Origin: Ornithodoros turicata
Lineage: Eukaryota > Arthropoda > Arachnida > Ixodida > Argasidae
Direction of reading: 5' to 3'
DNA: 64,000 bases
Assembly: GCF_037126465.1 (NCBI RefSeq)
Contig: NC_088208.1
Coordinates: 40,400,685-40,464,684, forward strand
This document shows, piece after piece, positions 11,445 to 23,478 of the stretch; within the stretch, counting starts at the first letter, position 1, and each line of letters opens with the position of its first letter. Made by a program: the position numbers and the translations under genes. The notes beneath the pieces were generated by a model. It was given only the letters and a program-made list of their open reading frames with translations. It searched no databases and was not told the origin of the DNA.

Positions 11445-11506
11445 CGCCACCTATAGTCGTGACGATGCCCACTCGCGTGTGGCCAACAACGGCAAGCTAA
11501 TTTTGA
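11445..11506 (-). repeat. dispersed ~50-bp repeat, copy 2
   Basis: It is the inverse of 18850-18900 (ATAGTCGTGACGATGCCCAC then GGCCAACAACGGCAAGCT). A C14 run adjoins it, mirroring the G18 run beside the 18.85-kb copy. Confidence 0.65.
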
Positions 11507-11518
11507 CCCCCCCCCCCC

Positions 11519-11745
11519 CGTTATTTTACCAAACTCCGCTAAATTTAGCAGAAAACTCGACTTGTACTGGAGTAGACACCAAGAATGCCTAACAGCCAAG
11601 CGTTGCCTTTTCCTTAAGAATTCCGCTAAATTTAGCGGAGAAATAGACTGGTACAGGATTAGGTAGATACTGAGAATGGCAAAAGTTGCCGTTATTTCAC
11701 GGAACTCCACTAAGTTTAGCGTCAGAGACCAAGAGTGATCGTAAG
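11519..11745. repeat. 84-87-bp tandem repeat with a palindromic box
   Basis: The box CTCCGCTAAATTTAGCGGAG or a variant recurs at 11534, 11621 and 11705, with CGTTATTTTAC/CGTTATTTCAC before the first and third boxes and ACCAAGAATG/ACTGAGAATG after the first two. That makes about 2.5 imperfect units. The box is a 20-bp palindrome in the middle unit. Confidence 0.75.
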
Positions 11746-12391
11746 AGTGATTGTGGCATAAGTCGTACCTTCGAGAAACAAACGAAATTATTTTACGCAT
11801 CGACAGGCATTTTGGGTCTGCTGCCAATTGCCGTCGCCAATTAACCCGTAGACAAAATTCCTCGACCGTAATATCAAAACTTCACAGATCGCGTCTTTTC
11901 CCGTTGAAGGTTCGGGAATAGACGAGAAAAAGTTTGCTATCCCACATCCGCAATCCTTCCGTAGACCCCAACAGAGGCGCAGATATTGCTTCCCTTTGAG
12001 AATGTTCACTGGCATATTGTTGCCACTGTGATCCCCCCCCCCTCCCCTCACAGAAGTGGCGCTCTATGGAAAGGGCCTCGGGGTTGGATAATAAGGTTCT
12101 TAGGAAGTAACTTCCGGTTTCCTGTGTCCCGGCGCTTCTTTCTTCCAACCCTTTTATATTGATGGCGGGCCTCAATCGATACATGAATAGAGGGCGCTTT
12201 ATATGTACACGACATGACGTCACCCGCCGACTTCCGGCGCTCTGATGCGACATTCTTCTCTAGGGGGTCTGACACAGGTTGTACTTTGTACACCTTATGT
12301 GATGATAATCGACTGAAATCGGGGGCTACTCGCGCATTCGGGTGTTGTCGAGTTGAAGTAAAAGCATGTTTTGGTCAGCATAGCTCTATAC

Positions 12392-12423
12392 GATTGGATT
12401 GGATTGGATTGGATTGGATTGGA
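12392..12423 (+). repeat. (GGATT)n microsatellite
   Basis: About six GGATT pentamers. A shorter run of the same pentamer occurs at about 16912-16929. It is not the TTAGG arthropod telomere repeat. Confidence 0.9.
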
Positions 12424-12429
12424 AAAGAA

Positions 12430-15400
12430 AGAAACCATACCATACCACCATACGCGTATGGAAGATTGCTTGTGTGCATCGACTGCAAGTTTTCTTTTGC
12501 CGCTCGTAATGTTGTACAACAATGGACTAGTGCATGAGATGCACGAATGTAATAAGTGCACGTGCTCTTCTTGGTTTTCTTCCGTCTCATGTAACCTAAC
12601 GTATGTTACGTGGTTACTTTCATGCCATAAAAATGTCAGTTCACCGCCGTCATGGTAGTCGTCACGATAGAGAGGATGTCACATGGAAAACGTGTCGGTA
12701 AAGAGCCAGTGTGCGTTGTGGCTTTTTCCCGAAAGGACCGTTTCTTTGGAAGTTCGGCCGCCACCCTTCTCATTGGTACCTCGAGTGCTGTAACACTTCA
12801 TACTGAGCAGCGTACTATAGGAGTCTGCTATATAGACTGCAGTCCACGAGCACAGTTAAAAACCTTATTTTCTGACATCATGATATAGAACGCGACAGGA
12901 AACACATAAACGGACAGAACAGCGTTCCTGTCTATGTCATGATGTATACCAACCAACATGCTATATGCATCTCATTGCGCTCTTATTTTCTGATGCCCAC
13001 CGCGGAGACTTCTTTCGCTGGGCTCTTGCACGAGGCAAACTCTAGCAGACCCCTAGCATATATAGGCTGTACTTTTTGTTCGCGACAGGATCTATACCAT
13101 GTATGACGCGCGCGTTATACACCGGAAAATAGGGTACTTTCCTTTGTATTACAGAGGGCCACTGTATGGCATATGTGGATGTATAGCAAATGTGGGCAGC
13201 GATAACAATGGAAGGCGACACATGTTACCGCTGTGGGTCCCAATGAAAGGAGCCACAAACGCCTCCTTTGTCTCGGTGTAATGCAAGCTTTGTTTGTCGG
13301 TCGACCCACCCAGTGGGACGATAAAGATCGTGGCCCAATTAGTGGCTCCTTCCGTTGGACGGTCGTTGAACGAGGACCATCTTTGGAGAGACGTCAAAGA
13401 TCTGCTTGCAAGTCTGACGTATGGTTTCCAGGAATGGTGCTGCCAAGTAGTTGCAGAAACCCTCATGCAGTCCGGTGAACTCTCGAAAGCGTTAGCGCTT
13501 CGATGCTCTGCCTTTCTTACAGCCAAATACCTATACTCCAACTGTTTCACAGTGAAGAAGAAGCATCCGCGCTCAGATATGCGGATCTTTGACTGCCTTT
13601 TATTATTTTTTCAATCCCCTCTTCGTCTATTGTTTTGCTTTTACCAGTGGCTGTTTGCGAGGAGGTATGTTATCTTAACTAATCAGTGGCTCCCCCTGTC
13701 GCTTATTTTCTGGCCCTTCGAGAGCTTGTTTTTCTTTCCATTTTTGAGGCTGGCGAAAAGAAGAAGAAGAAAAAAAAAGGGCGCGCGTCCTAAACGGACG
13801 TGAGAAAACTTTGCGATGTTGGGAACTGAGGTGGATTGTTTATCATAACTTTTATGTTCCGGGAAATAATAACATGGAAAGAAGGAAAACAGCATCGAGT
13901 TGAAGAAGAAATTCTCCGAACGTACGTTGTTGCTGTTGCGCAGGACTTAGAGCCTCATATAAAGAAAAACGTGTCTTAATCTGCATACCTACACTAATGC
14001 GCCCTACTGAGATCTATTAATGCCATGGAGGTAAGAAACTAAGGAGAGGGCTAAAAGATCGGAAGGCCGTGGGACCCTTCTAGCGGTCGCTCCTGGCAAT
14101 ACCACGCCCATCTAGTTGCCCGGTCACGTGATCCCCTCATGTTTCGGCGTTATGGAGGCTTTGAAGTTTAGCAAACTTCATCTTCAGCAAATGCCTTACC
14201 TTCAAGGAGTCCATTCGCACAATACTTTGAAGGTTATGGGTTGTTTCAACATTTGCCGCGTGATAAATCGCAGCAAAATAGCAAAACAGAAGAGAAGCCA
14301 GGCAATGTCACGATGACGTACGTATATCTTCTAGCGATTTAGTGATCCATTGCTTCCACACTGAGATGATCTATCTTGTGTTTCAACGGGTGTGATAACT
14401 TCGAACTCCAAATATGTTATGAAAGCGGAAACAAGTTATTCGGCCGCAGCTCGTCTCTGTATTCAGGTAAGATACGCCGCGGACATGGAGGACGCCATGT
14501 TTTATGACGTCTTGCCGTGACGTTTATGGGTCACGTGTGTGGGCAACTAACCACAATGCCATGCGCGGGTCACAGCACGCTCGCTTGCATTGGGAGAGGC
14601 GCTTAGGGCATCTCCTTAGTTTCTTACCTCCATGATTAATGCTAACACTATTATACTGATACTGAACCGATAGTAGATATGTAATACTCATACTGGTCTG
14701 CTAGGATAAAGTATCTTGCGCACAATGTACTGGTGCGGCTCGGATGCCTTCTTAATAGTATAGGACTCAACATTTTTGAGGTTCCCGTCGTTCGGCTTTT
14801 CTTATGTGCAGTCATGGGTAAGTTATTTAAAAAAGCAACCAAGTCGCAGCTGCGATTACCACGTTAAAGTACAGTTTATTATAAGTTATAGTTAATAGCT
14901 TTAAGTTATTTGAAGTTAAGTTTATTTTGCAGTTATATTTTTAAAAAACTTCAGGAAGATCGATTGGTGGATCCTTTGGAAATGCATATGCATAAGCCTT
15001 TGGTTCGTTCTTGTGCTTTCTCCTTTCTGATTTGCTTGTTTTGCTTTCTCTTTTGTTTCTTTCTTTTTTTTCTTTCCTCTTTTTCTCTTTCTTTGTTTCT
15101 TTTTCTTTGGTTCCTTCTTTCTAAAGTTTTTTGAAGGCTTGTGCCACCCTGAGTAACGACCCAGAGGCGTCGTTTGGTAGACGTGGTCCACGCAAGTTCC
15201 TTGGTCAGTGGAGATGGAACCTTTGGGGACGGCAGAACGGTCAAAGCACAGAGAACGAGTATCATAAGGCGAACGAGAAGTCTTTCACATCGTCTTGGTT
15301 GAAGTCTCCTATACCATGACGACCCACTCCTGAGTAAGCATAACGCAGTCCATCATGTGGTTTACAGCGGTTGCCGCTTGCCTGTGTGTAATATCTGGCT

Positions 15401-16145
15401 GGAGGTACACAGTAACGACGTTGAGATCTGTGGGAGCGCGTATACGGCACAGGACTCACCGTGTTCGTGAACGCTGCTGCGAATCTTTCGAGGTGTAACG
15501 CTGATGCCATCCTTAGCGTAGACGGCAACTCCGGCCTTTCGGTTTCCAGAATGTTAGGCTCCAGTGATGGAGCAGAAGCCCTCGATAATTCGCGTGTCGT
15601 TTCCCCTGTTTCCCATTGTCTTCGTCGTTTTAGTTCAGGCTGCTCCTGCGAATAATAGCTTTTTCCTCGTCTTTTCTCATCTTTCCTTCTCGTTTCTCGT
15701 GATGTCCGCACATCGACACCGCCGTTTTTGCTTTGACACGAGCCTTCTAATGATAACGCATTAGAAGTCGAATAATTGTAACTAAAAATATCTTAGCGAT
15801 TGTACCGCCCAAGCCTAACTATACCGTGTTATGAACAGAGGATTTTCCTATGGACCAGTGTAAGGCCATGGAGTTAGTCTAAGGGCATACTGGATGTGTA
15901 TGAGATATGACAAAAGTGTTGCCCGCTAAAATGGGGGGGGGGGGGGGTTCACACCAGGCGTCGCTTCGGCCGATTTTATCGAAATTTTGACAAGAAATTC
16001 AAAATGTATTGAGCGACATACCACGTCTATGCTCTGTTGCGAGCTATATTTGTGAGCAACAAGCTCTTATATGATACCAAACGTGTAAACTGCTTGCTTG
16101 TTGCTTTACGATACCTTTGAATGCACTATATAGTAGTTGATACGG
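12430..16145. other. intergenic, mostly unrecognised
   Basis: It includes an imperfect inverted repeat at 12873-12945 (GACATCATGATATAGAAC against its inverse), a pyrimidine-rich tract at about 15010-15126 and a G16 run at about 15931-15947. The longer frames (for example 13294-13803 and 15262-15711) have no recognisable domain and biased composition, so I do not call them genes. Confidence 0.5.
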
Positions 16146-16149
16146 TAGC

Positions 16150-16520
16150 CCATTTAAATCGTATGGCACTCATATCAATTAATATTTCACCTGTATTGAA
16201 TCGCTTGCACTCGGATTTATTTGTTTGGCAACTAGACTAAAATGTTGGCACTTTAATATGTGTGGCACCTGCAAATAACAGAAATTTAGCATTTGGATTA
16301 ATCCATCCTGGCCTCTGGACTAAAATTTGTGCACGTGGATTAATTTGCGTGGCTCCTGAGCGAGAATTTTCGTATTCGGAATGACCTGTGTGGTACGTGG
16401 ACTGAATTTTTGTCATTCGGTTTACTTTATGTGGCTTTTGACGCATGGATTGATAGGTGCGGCGCCCTACTAAACTTTTTTGCACTTGGACTGTTTCACA
16501 CGACACACGGATTATAAGTA
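16150..16520 (+). repeat. degenerate ~40-bp minisatellite
   Basis: About eight or nine units share the pattern CTAAAATTT-GCACTTGG-ATTAAT-TGTGGC-CCTG, for example beginning near 16236, 16277, 16317, 16358 and 16400. The units are diverged and AT-rich and contain repeated TTAAT words. The open frame across it (16237-16590, minus) is a by-product. Confidence 0.7.
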
Positions 16521-17021
16521 CAGCGATTGGATTAGAATGAATGAAGGGGAAAGCCTGTAGAGCGTCGTGTGTTGTCCCCCAATTTGCCATCCTCTGCTCT
16601 TATGCTGCCTATACGACGCCGTGAAGGGTGCGCCTTTACGATACGTCGGAGCTAATCCAGTCTTTTATGAGAGCCTCTCGGATCTTAATTCCTCTTATCG
16701 TCCACAATGTGGCCTAATCATGTCCGTGCTTATATTATGGGTTGGCGATAAACGTCGTCAGTTTACAAGACCCCGTTCGCGGGGCCGTAAAAGCCGACAG
16801 ATGGTCACGCACTCCGCATCCAGCAGTGATTCATTTCCATTCGGGAGGGGCACAAGTTTTATATTGCTCAACAAGAGGATAACCTCGTTTGGCCACCAAA
16901 AGACTTTGAGATTTGGATTGGATTGGATAGGATATCCACGAAAAGTAAGGAGAGAGGGTAGAAGAAAAGCTGAGAGAGTGAAAGCAAAGAAGGAGGCGGC
17001 GCCCTCTCTCCGCGTCCAGGT

Positions 17022-17095
17022 ACGGAAGCCGCCATGATAAGGTACAGCTCCCGTATAGCTGATAGCTGCCATGATAGGTATACAGCTACCTACGC
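17022..17095 (+). repeat. short direct duplication
   Basis: GCCGCCATGATAAGGTACAG and GCTGCCATGATAGGTATACAG occur about 36 bp apart in direct order, a small tandem duplication of unknown role. Confidence 0.5.
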
Positions 17096-17130
17096 AGCGC
17101 TGTTTGTGCCGCTACTTTTTTTTAAATTCA

Positions 17131-17395
17131 GCGTTACATCACGAAGCAACTGCGGCCTACAGACGTGGGAGACAGGGACAGACGGGACAGAGACACGGAG
17201 ACAGAAATGGGAGACATGGGGCTAACATGCGTCCTGGGCCGACTTCGTGGGAACTGTACCGACGTCCGCCCGGAAAGCCTGCCGGAAACTCCAAGGAAAA
17301 CGTGAGACAGCACAGCCGATGGTTTATAGGAACCGAACCCACCACCCACTTCTCAGTCTTCAGCATAACCTTTGGAGCTACCACTAAAGAGCGAA
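17131..17395 (-). mobile_element. near-complete tRNA-derived SINE
   Basis: The order matches 27321-27597: ACGAAGCAACTGCGGC at the 3' end, GGGCCGACTTCGTGG, GCCGACGTCCGCC and GCCGGAAACTCC in the body, then GGAACCGAACCC (inverse B box). The head is diverged. Confidence 0.75.
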
Positions 17396-17499
17396 TGCTG
17401 CATTCACTGGGCCGTGCCTCTGGTTCTGTCGCTAAAGTTAGTGGAATTCGGAAAGTAAGGCCCACACCTGTATCCAGTCCAATCCAAGCCGTGTCTTCC

Positions 17500-18700
17500 C
17501 TGCGGACTCTTATGGACTCTGAGTGCGAGCTGTCCTTTCTTTACTTTAAATGCTTTTTTTTTACTTTAGATGCTCTTCACGGTGAAGCTTTCATCTGCGA
17601 AAAATGAGAACTATTCGTTCATCACGAGTCATGTTGGAACACCTTCATTGTTGGCAGAATTTAAACTGTCGCGACTCCTACAGGGAGCGAGCGAGCGAGA
17701 GAGAGAGAAAAAATAATAATAGCGAACAAAAGCCGCCAGAGGGACGATAAGACGTCACTAGCGCCCTCTGCACATAAATATGAGAAACGAGTCGAGAGTT
17801 TGGAGACTGCCAACCGTTGGCAATTCTTATTCGGAAAGCTTCTTTGAGGCCTCTTCCTCCTATAGTCCGTGTGTATAAATATCGGTTTCACTTTTTCATT
17901 TCTTCAATCGCATTTGAGGTTCGAAAACTCGATTTATGCGTCTCCAACAGAAATGCCGTTATATACGGACGATGTTTATTTGAACGCATAAAAAGTGCGC
18001 GTCCGCTCCGTTTCTCTTTCTTCTCTCTCTCTCTCTCTCCCTCTCTAGAGGCAGAGAAAGTATTTACTCCAGTTTTGCGGCTTCTTCTCCCACCCACCCC
18101 CATTTCTCCCCCCCCCTTTTTTTTATGGAAAGCCGTGGCGCGGACAGAGTTGGCATATTGGTCAAAAAGCCGTCTCTCAAAATCGCGTTGCAGAAATAGG
18201 GGAGGGTTTGAAGGGAAAAGATATTGTGGCAAGCTCGGTAAATATCTTCTCGCTCGTCGTCAAGTCAGTGAACGGCGCATATGTGATGAAAGTGTCTTTT
18301 ATTTCGTTGCTTTTGGCGATCACAAGCGTCGATATTGTGCGTCAGTCAGTCTCCCATGTATGCATGCGGAAATGGCGCGCGTTCTTGACGGCCGGATGGA
18401 AGTAGACATATTATGCAGAAGGAGGTATACAGAGAAGTTTTCCAAAAGGGTTTCCGTCCAGGCTGTATATATAGAGACTCTCCGCGGGTGAAAATGGAAA
18501 AGATGACGTACCGATACCAGCTATACTGGCGCGTAGAATCATGATAAGATATGAGAGATTCAGGGAGTTCCGTTTGATAATATTCCAAACTATAATAATC
18601 AGGAAAGAGCTATTTCTCGTTGTTATTGGACGTTAGCGCCATTTAGCCGGAGTAACTACGAACGGTGTACAGGCGCGAACAAGACAGTGTGTAACTACTA
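17500..18700. other. intergenic with (GA)/(CT) tracts; long open frame not supported
   Basis: A purine run lies at 17688-17710 and (CT)n at 18021-18046. A 224-codon plus-strand frame spans 17817-18491, but it crosses the CT tract, does not begin with ATG and matches no family I know. Confidence 0.45.
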
Positions 18701-18704
18701 GGTG

Positions 18705-18848
18705 ACACCGTGGCAATTATGAACGGCATAATGCCACAAAAATGGGGAACGCCCCCCGTTTTCAGCAGATCAGGGGAAAGAGAGATGTTACTCGGGATGG
18801 TCGTTGTCCACACTCTTAAAAATGAGGGGGGGGGGGGGGGGGGTGTCG
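18705..18848. mobile_element. MITE right half ending in G18
   Basis: CATAATGCCACAAAAATGGG, CCGTTTTCAGCAGATCAGGG and GTTACTCGGGATGG belong to the right arm. Then CACTCTTAAAAATGA, the start of a further left arm, runs straight into a G-homopolymer at about 18825-18842. Confidence 0.65.
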
Positions 18849-18902
18849 AGGTAGCTTGCCGTTGTTGGCCGCACTCAAGTGGGCATCGTCACGACTATAG
18901 CC
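18849..18902 (+). repeat. dispersed ~50-bp repeat, copy 3
   Basis: AGCTTGCCGTTGTTGGCC then GGGCATCGTCACGACTATAG, directly after the G-run. It is the best-preserved copy of the family at 8808 and 11445. Confidence 0.65.
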
Positions 18903-18946
18903 AAAAAAAAAAAAGGAAAATAAAGTGGGAGAAAGGGGAGTTGAGG

Positions 18947-19168
18947 ACTCTTAAAAATGAACTTCACCACGTAGCACGCTCCTAGCCAACCATCATCCCG
19001 AATGACAACGTTCTCGCCCCTGATTTGTTGAAAACGGGAGGAGGAGCCTATATTCTGTGCCGTGCATAATGGCACAAAATAGGCTCCGCCTCCCGTTTTC
19101 AGCAAATCTAGAGCGAGAACGTTGTCATTCAAGATTATGGTTGGCTAGGAGCGTGCTATGTCGTGAAG
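18947..19168. mobile_element. palindromic MITE, near-complete
   Basis: The left arm starts ACTCTTAAAAATGAACTTC. The inner words AACGGGAGGAGGAGCC and GGCTCCGCCTCCCGTTTTC are inverse, and the right arm reaches GTGCTATGTCGTGAAG, where SINE sequence begins. Confidence 0.85.
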
Positions 19169-19335
19169 TATGTGGTGAAGACTGGGAGGTACCCGGGTTT
19201 GAATCCCGGTGCCGGCTGTGCTGTCTGGGATTTTTCCTGGGTTTTCCTCAGACGCTTTCAGACATATGTCGGCCCCTTAGAAGTCGTCCCAGGACGCACA
19301 TTCCCCGTCAGTCGTTACGTTGCCCACCTCTGTGA
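19169..19335 (+). mobile_element. tRNA-derived SINE (5' head partial)
   Basis: B box GGGTTTGAATCCC at about 19196, then GGTGCCGGCTGTGCTGTCTG, TTTTCCTGGGTTTTCC and GGCCCCTTAGAAGTCG, in the same order as other copies on the plus strand. Confidence 0.75.
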
Positions 19336-19368
19336 CAACGGCGAGCCCTTTCACCAGCACCACCTCAT

Positions 19369-19660
19369 TTTTTAGAGTGCAATATATCTGAATCGCTCCA
19401 AAGCACGTGACCCTCTGACGTGGAATGCGCGCTGTGATCTCCGCGCTCCTGAGGCGCACGGTTTCGGTTTTACTTGCATGAATGGGTTTCAACGAAGATT
19501 GTCTCCCATTCTGCTATATCACTTTTGCCCAAAAGCCGAAAATAAACCGAGGATTTCGGGTAATTAGTTGCGAAGTAGTTGCATACTCTCTTCGAGAAGA
19601 TGTTCGCCTAGCCGTGTAACTCAGCTGCAAAAGCGGTATCTATACGCTGCTCTCGTAGCT
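19369..19660 (+). mobile_element. second copy of the long foldback arm
   Basis: TTTTTTAGAGTG, then CTCCAAAGCACGTGACCCTC, GTTTCGGTTTT, GATTGTCTCCCATTCTGCTA and TAATTAGTTGCGAAGTAG. This tracks the right arm of the 1168-2003 foldback, and the inverse of its left arm. Confidence 0.7.
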
Positions 19661-20029
19661 TTATTTATTTATTTATTTCAGATCCGGCGCAGTTAAGAAA
19701 AGCACCCTGTAGATCGAAAACACTGTACGAAAACGATGCGACAAAAGAAGCTGTTAAAGCAAAGAAAACCGCACGCGTGTTGTCGAATCATATTCACTGG
19801 GGTTCCAATCCTACTATATGATGCCGCAACTTGTGTGAGCCGACAGCGAGTGGCTTCATACGGTGTCTTCGTTGGTCGTAGACGACAAAGCCCTCGGGAT
19901 TGTCGGATAGTGGTTAGCATGAGAGAGAGGGGAAATATTGTTGCGTGAAAAAGCTTTACTGTTCATATGAGCTATGTAACAGAGCGGAACTGGGAGCTGG
20001 ATCTCGGGGGCCGTCACACCGAAGGACGA

Positions 20030-20260
20030 TCACTTACGCGTGCCAGGACCAGGAGTATACTGGCAGGCACGAGGACGTAGAGGCCAGGACCAGAAGCAGC
20101 GATGAAAACCTAGACGAGCGACAAGAACGAAACTAGGTGCCAGAACCCAGAAAGGAGGACCAGGATGCGCAACCGAGTGCCCGGAGCCACCCAGCAGGGA
20201 ATGGAAGCCGGAACCAGGCATCAAGACCAACCGGATGCGGATGCTGAAGCCCTTCTGCCA
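20030..20260. repeat. GGACCAGGA-rich degenerate sequence
   Basis: Variants of GCCAGGACCAGG recur (20041, 20091, 20140, 20156). The region may be an old simple-sequence expansion and gives biased open frames on both strands. Confidence 0.3.
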
Positions 20261-20361
20261 ATGCCTCTCCTTCTGTACACGCACCTCCCCCAGTGCATGC
20301 CCTGTGTGATTTTCTTTCTTTCGTCCCTGGTGGCCATGACACCTACCATCCGCTCTGCTCT

Positions 20362-20512
20362 CTCAGGTTTTCCCTGGGTTTCCCGGCAGATTTTCCATAT
20401 AGTATTGGCACACCTTCCACGGAAGTCGGCCCAGGGCGCAAACTAACCTCCCACCCCGTTCCCTTCATGCTATCCATCTGTGCGCGTCTACACATCCCTC
20501 ATAGACATATAT
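20362..20512 (+). mobile_element. SINE body and tail
   Basis: CAGGTTTTCCCTGGGTTTCC, GGAAGTCGGCCCAGGGCGCA, ACTAACCTCCCACCCC and CATCTGTGCGCGTCTACAC follow the SINE order on the plus strand. The head is missing. Confidence 0.65.
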
Positions 20513-20514
20513 AG

Positions 20515-23210
20515 TTGATTTTCTTAAAGACCGGAATATGTAATTAGCGTCCGATTTTCAGATTACCGCAGCCGACTTTGACCTCCCTTGGAATGTGTGA
20601 AAGGCCAGAGCAAACAGTCAACTGGAATAGAGACTTTCTGGAGAGCGTGGCTAGGGCAGTTGATGAAAGAGGGCGCCTCTTGTTGTTGGTCCACTGTCAC
20701 CTCGGGGGCTTTGTTGACGGATCACGTGTTACGCTCTAATGAGAACTACCACAGACGAAATGAGACGCCCCTGGTGTTGACCCGTCTGTCACTCTTGTGA
20801 GCGGATAACGGTTTCCCGTCACACATATCCATCCTACTATTGTTTCCTTCGGAGGAAAAATAAAAAGAATCCTCAGAGAGCAAGTGTGCACTGACGCCAG
20901 GCTTTTATATTTGTATTTTTGCTTCAGTAGACAATAGATGTTTTGTTGCTATACTGTGCTATCCGACTTTCTCGACTTGTATACCTTTCACGAATTTGAG
21001 GGAGGGATTCTCGTTTTTTTGATTCGGTCACTGATATCCTCTCCCATACAGCAGCCAATCAAATGTTCCTTGGCCCTGAAGGCAAAATCCGTCGTGGGGC
21101 TTTGACCTGGAAAGGGCAGAACATATAAGACGCAGTAATTTTGCTTACTACTATTTTGCTTACTGCCGGAGTAAATGTCTTGTGACTCCCCTAGTGTGTA
21201 AATCTTCTCCCCTTTTCGGTGTAGCTTTCGCACCTACAGAAGGAAGATTCGCAAATCCTAAATGGAGTAGTTTATACATAAAGAGAGTGGCATTTGCAAT
21301 GACACATGAGCTCTATTCCGTTTACGAAACATCGCTTCTGATGGGTTTTCTTGTGACACATTTTCAAACACTGTTATTACACCTTTCAGTGGAGTCTAGA
21401 ATAAATGGAGGTGTTTATTTCCGGAAACGCTCTTTTTACAGGCTGAAAAGCGTAAAGGAATTTACTGCTTACGTGAAAAGTTACATAATAACGAGGATAC
21501 ACGCACGATGCAGCTAAGTTAGAGGGCCAAATAAACTATTTTTTCGCCAAAAATGTTCGTTGTAGAGCCCGACTTACTGGTTTCTTTGTTTCAAAAGGAC
21601 GGAATTTCCGTCATATATAACGTTATCCGGACATTCAACTCTTTTTAAGCGAACCTATATACTTTTTATATAATAAATCGGGTGACGAAGCTTCTCTGTT
21701 GGAGACCCAACAAAAGAAGTCTGGTATTATTTTTCTGAGGGACGTTTACGTATGGTAATTGAAATGGCCTATAATAAGATTTCCATTTGGGTCTCTCCCA
21801 CCAATAAATTCGATTAGAAAAAAAAAAAAAAGAGCATCCATTGTTGATCGCTTCCCTCTCATGAGGTCCCCCAGCTTGTTTAAAGTGAATTCATTTTGAA
21901 GCTGAAGAATAGAATATAATAATGCGAACGATGCTTTTTGTTTTCATCTAATCTATTGAAAGAGGACTGGAGACGTATATAAAATACGTTTATATTGCAA
22001 AAACATTTCTTACGTTGTCATTAGCTGCGATGTGAAGTTCCATTTGGGAAACGTTCTAGGTTCTGTTATTTTTTCAATTACGCGTTGCCACCGCGAAGCA
22101 AATGTGGCCATAAGCGAAGTACATATGTAGAAGGAATGGGAGCACGAGGGATGGGTGGCAAAAGCGAATGAACGGTGCCCAACGGCACCACCAGGTTTTT
22201 CATATACCGTCCTTTCACCATCATATTTTTGTTTTGTTTATATATATATATATATATATATAAACATTTTTTATGTTTATTTATATATATATATATATAT
22301 ATACAGTAATGAGGGGAAAAAAGCCATTAAAGAAACAAGTATATATATTTTTTAAGGAATAGGCAAGCCGACCTACTCTTACTAACTTTTCCTTTCGTAA
22401 CGCAATAAGCATATATTTTTTTTCTACTCTCGCCTCACGAGATAAAGATTTTCGCACTCTTTCTCTAAGTCTGTTTCCAGCCCACTGACACGCGTATGTC
22501 GTTGTTGTGCAAGAAATATATAATTTGGTTTAATTGCAATATGATTTGAAAAATGCCCATAATCGCTCTCGAAAGTTTCTGAAAGACAGACATCACATTT
22601 CTCCTACAAACTGTACGTTTTTCGAAATTTTCTTTCTTTTCTTTTTTTTACGCGTTAGGTCGCATTCACCCCGCGCATATGAAAATACGATATGCAATGG
22701 ATGTAGCTGGTGTGGTAAAGTTGAGACATTAGGGGGGGAAAAAAACGTTACGACTGAAATGCAATCACAAAATGCTTTATCGTAGACGTTTCGCAAGGTG
22801 CAGTTCCGCCATAATACGTAGAAGCAACGGTTACGAGAGAAAAACATCTAAAATGGAACAATGACACATTATGTGCCGCCACACAGAGCAATAAGAAACG
22901 TGTCCCTTGGATTCATTACTAGAACGGCGACAATACTTCGTTAAGGTGCCTTCTAGTCGTCAGTCGCAGAAACAAGGAACACGGCACGTTTTCCCAGAAG
23001 TCAGGGCACAACAAGTTGACGTTAATCCAGTCGTCAATTAAATAGTCTATCGCTACAATACGTGAAGGGGGGCCGTGGCTTTGGCAAAATAATGGGTCTT
23101 TCTCGCAACAATAGCCCTCAGCATTGAGACTACAAGTCCTTGACTACAAACACTTGCAGAACGACAGGTAATTATCGGCAACAGTTGGGTTTCAGATGGT
23201 CGTGGTCCTG
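20515..23210. other. intergenic with AT microsatellites
   Basis: (TA)n lies at 22238-22262 and 22281-22303. AAGGAATAGGCAAGCCGACC at about 22354 resembles an inverse word at about 35093-35113 and may mark a LINE 3' end. No credible gene was found. Confidence 0.5.
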
Positions 23211-23212
23211 GT

Positions 23213-23345
23213 CACTCTAAAAAACAAAAAGAACTTCTTCTAACCTACCATCATTCAGAGTGGAACCGTTCTCTCTCCCGATTTGTTGAAGATAGGAGGC
23301 ATACATTTTTTTGTGACACTGCGCATTTCCGTTATAATTCTCACA
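23213..23345. mobile_element. MITE left half
   Basis: CACTCTAAAAAACAAAAAGA, ACCTACCATCATTCAGAG, GATTTGTTGAAGATAGGAGG and TTTTTTTGTGACACTGCGC follow the left arm and loop. No right arm follows. Confidence 0.65.
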
Positions 23346-23435
23346 GACAAGCGTGTGCGCCCCGCGCACTAGCCAAGTCTTCGGTGATAACAATGTCAAC
23401 CTATACGCAGTGGTTTGTTCTCGAGCTTGTTATGC

Positions 23436-23478
23436 GGTAAGCCCCCGAAGTCAGCCCAAGACGTATACTCCTGCCTCT
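23436..23478 (+). mobile_element. short SINE tail fragment
   Basis: GCCCCCGAAGTCAGCCCAAG then GTATACTCCTGCC resembles the AGTCGGCCCAGGACGCATAC segment of the SINE. It is short, so this is uncertain. Confidence 0.35.

Noticed and set aside
12392..12423. telomere-like repeat
   Set aside because: The unit is GGATT, not the arthropod TTAGG, and it is only about six copies long.
13294..13803. 169-codon open frame
   Set aside because: No domain; it ends in Lys/Arg-rich low-complexity sequence, and the opposite strand is equally open.
17817..18491. 224-codon open frame
   Set aside because: It does not start with ATG, crosses a (CT)n tract, has no recognisable domain and biased composition.
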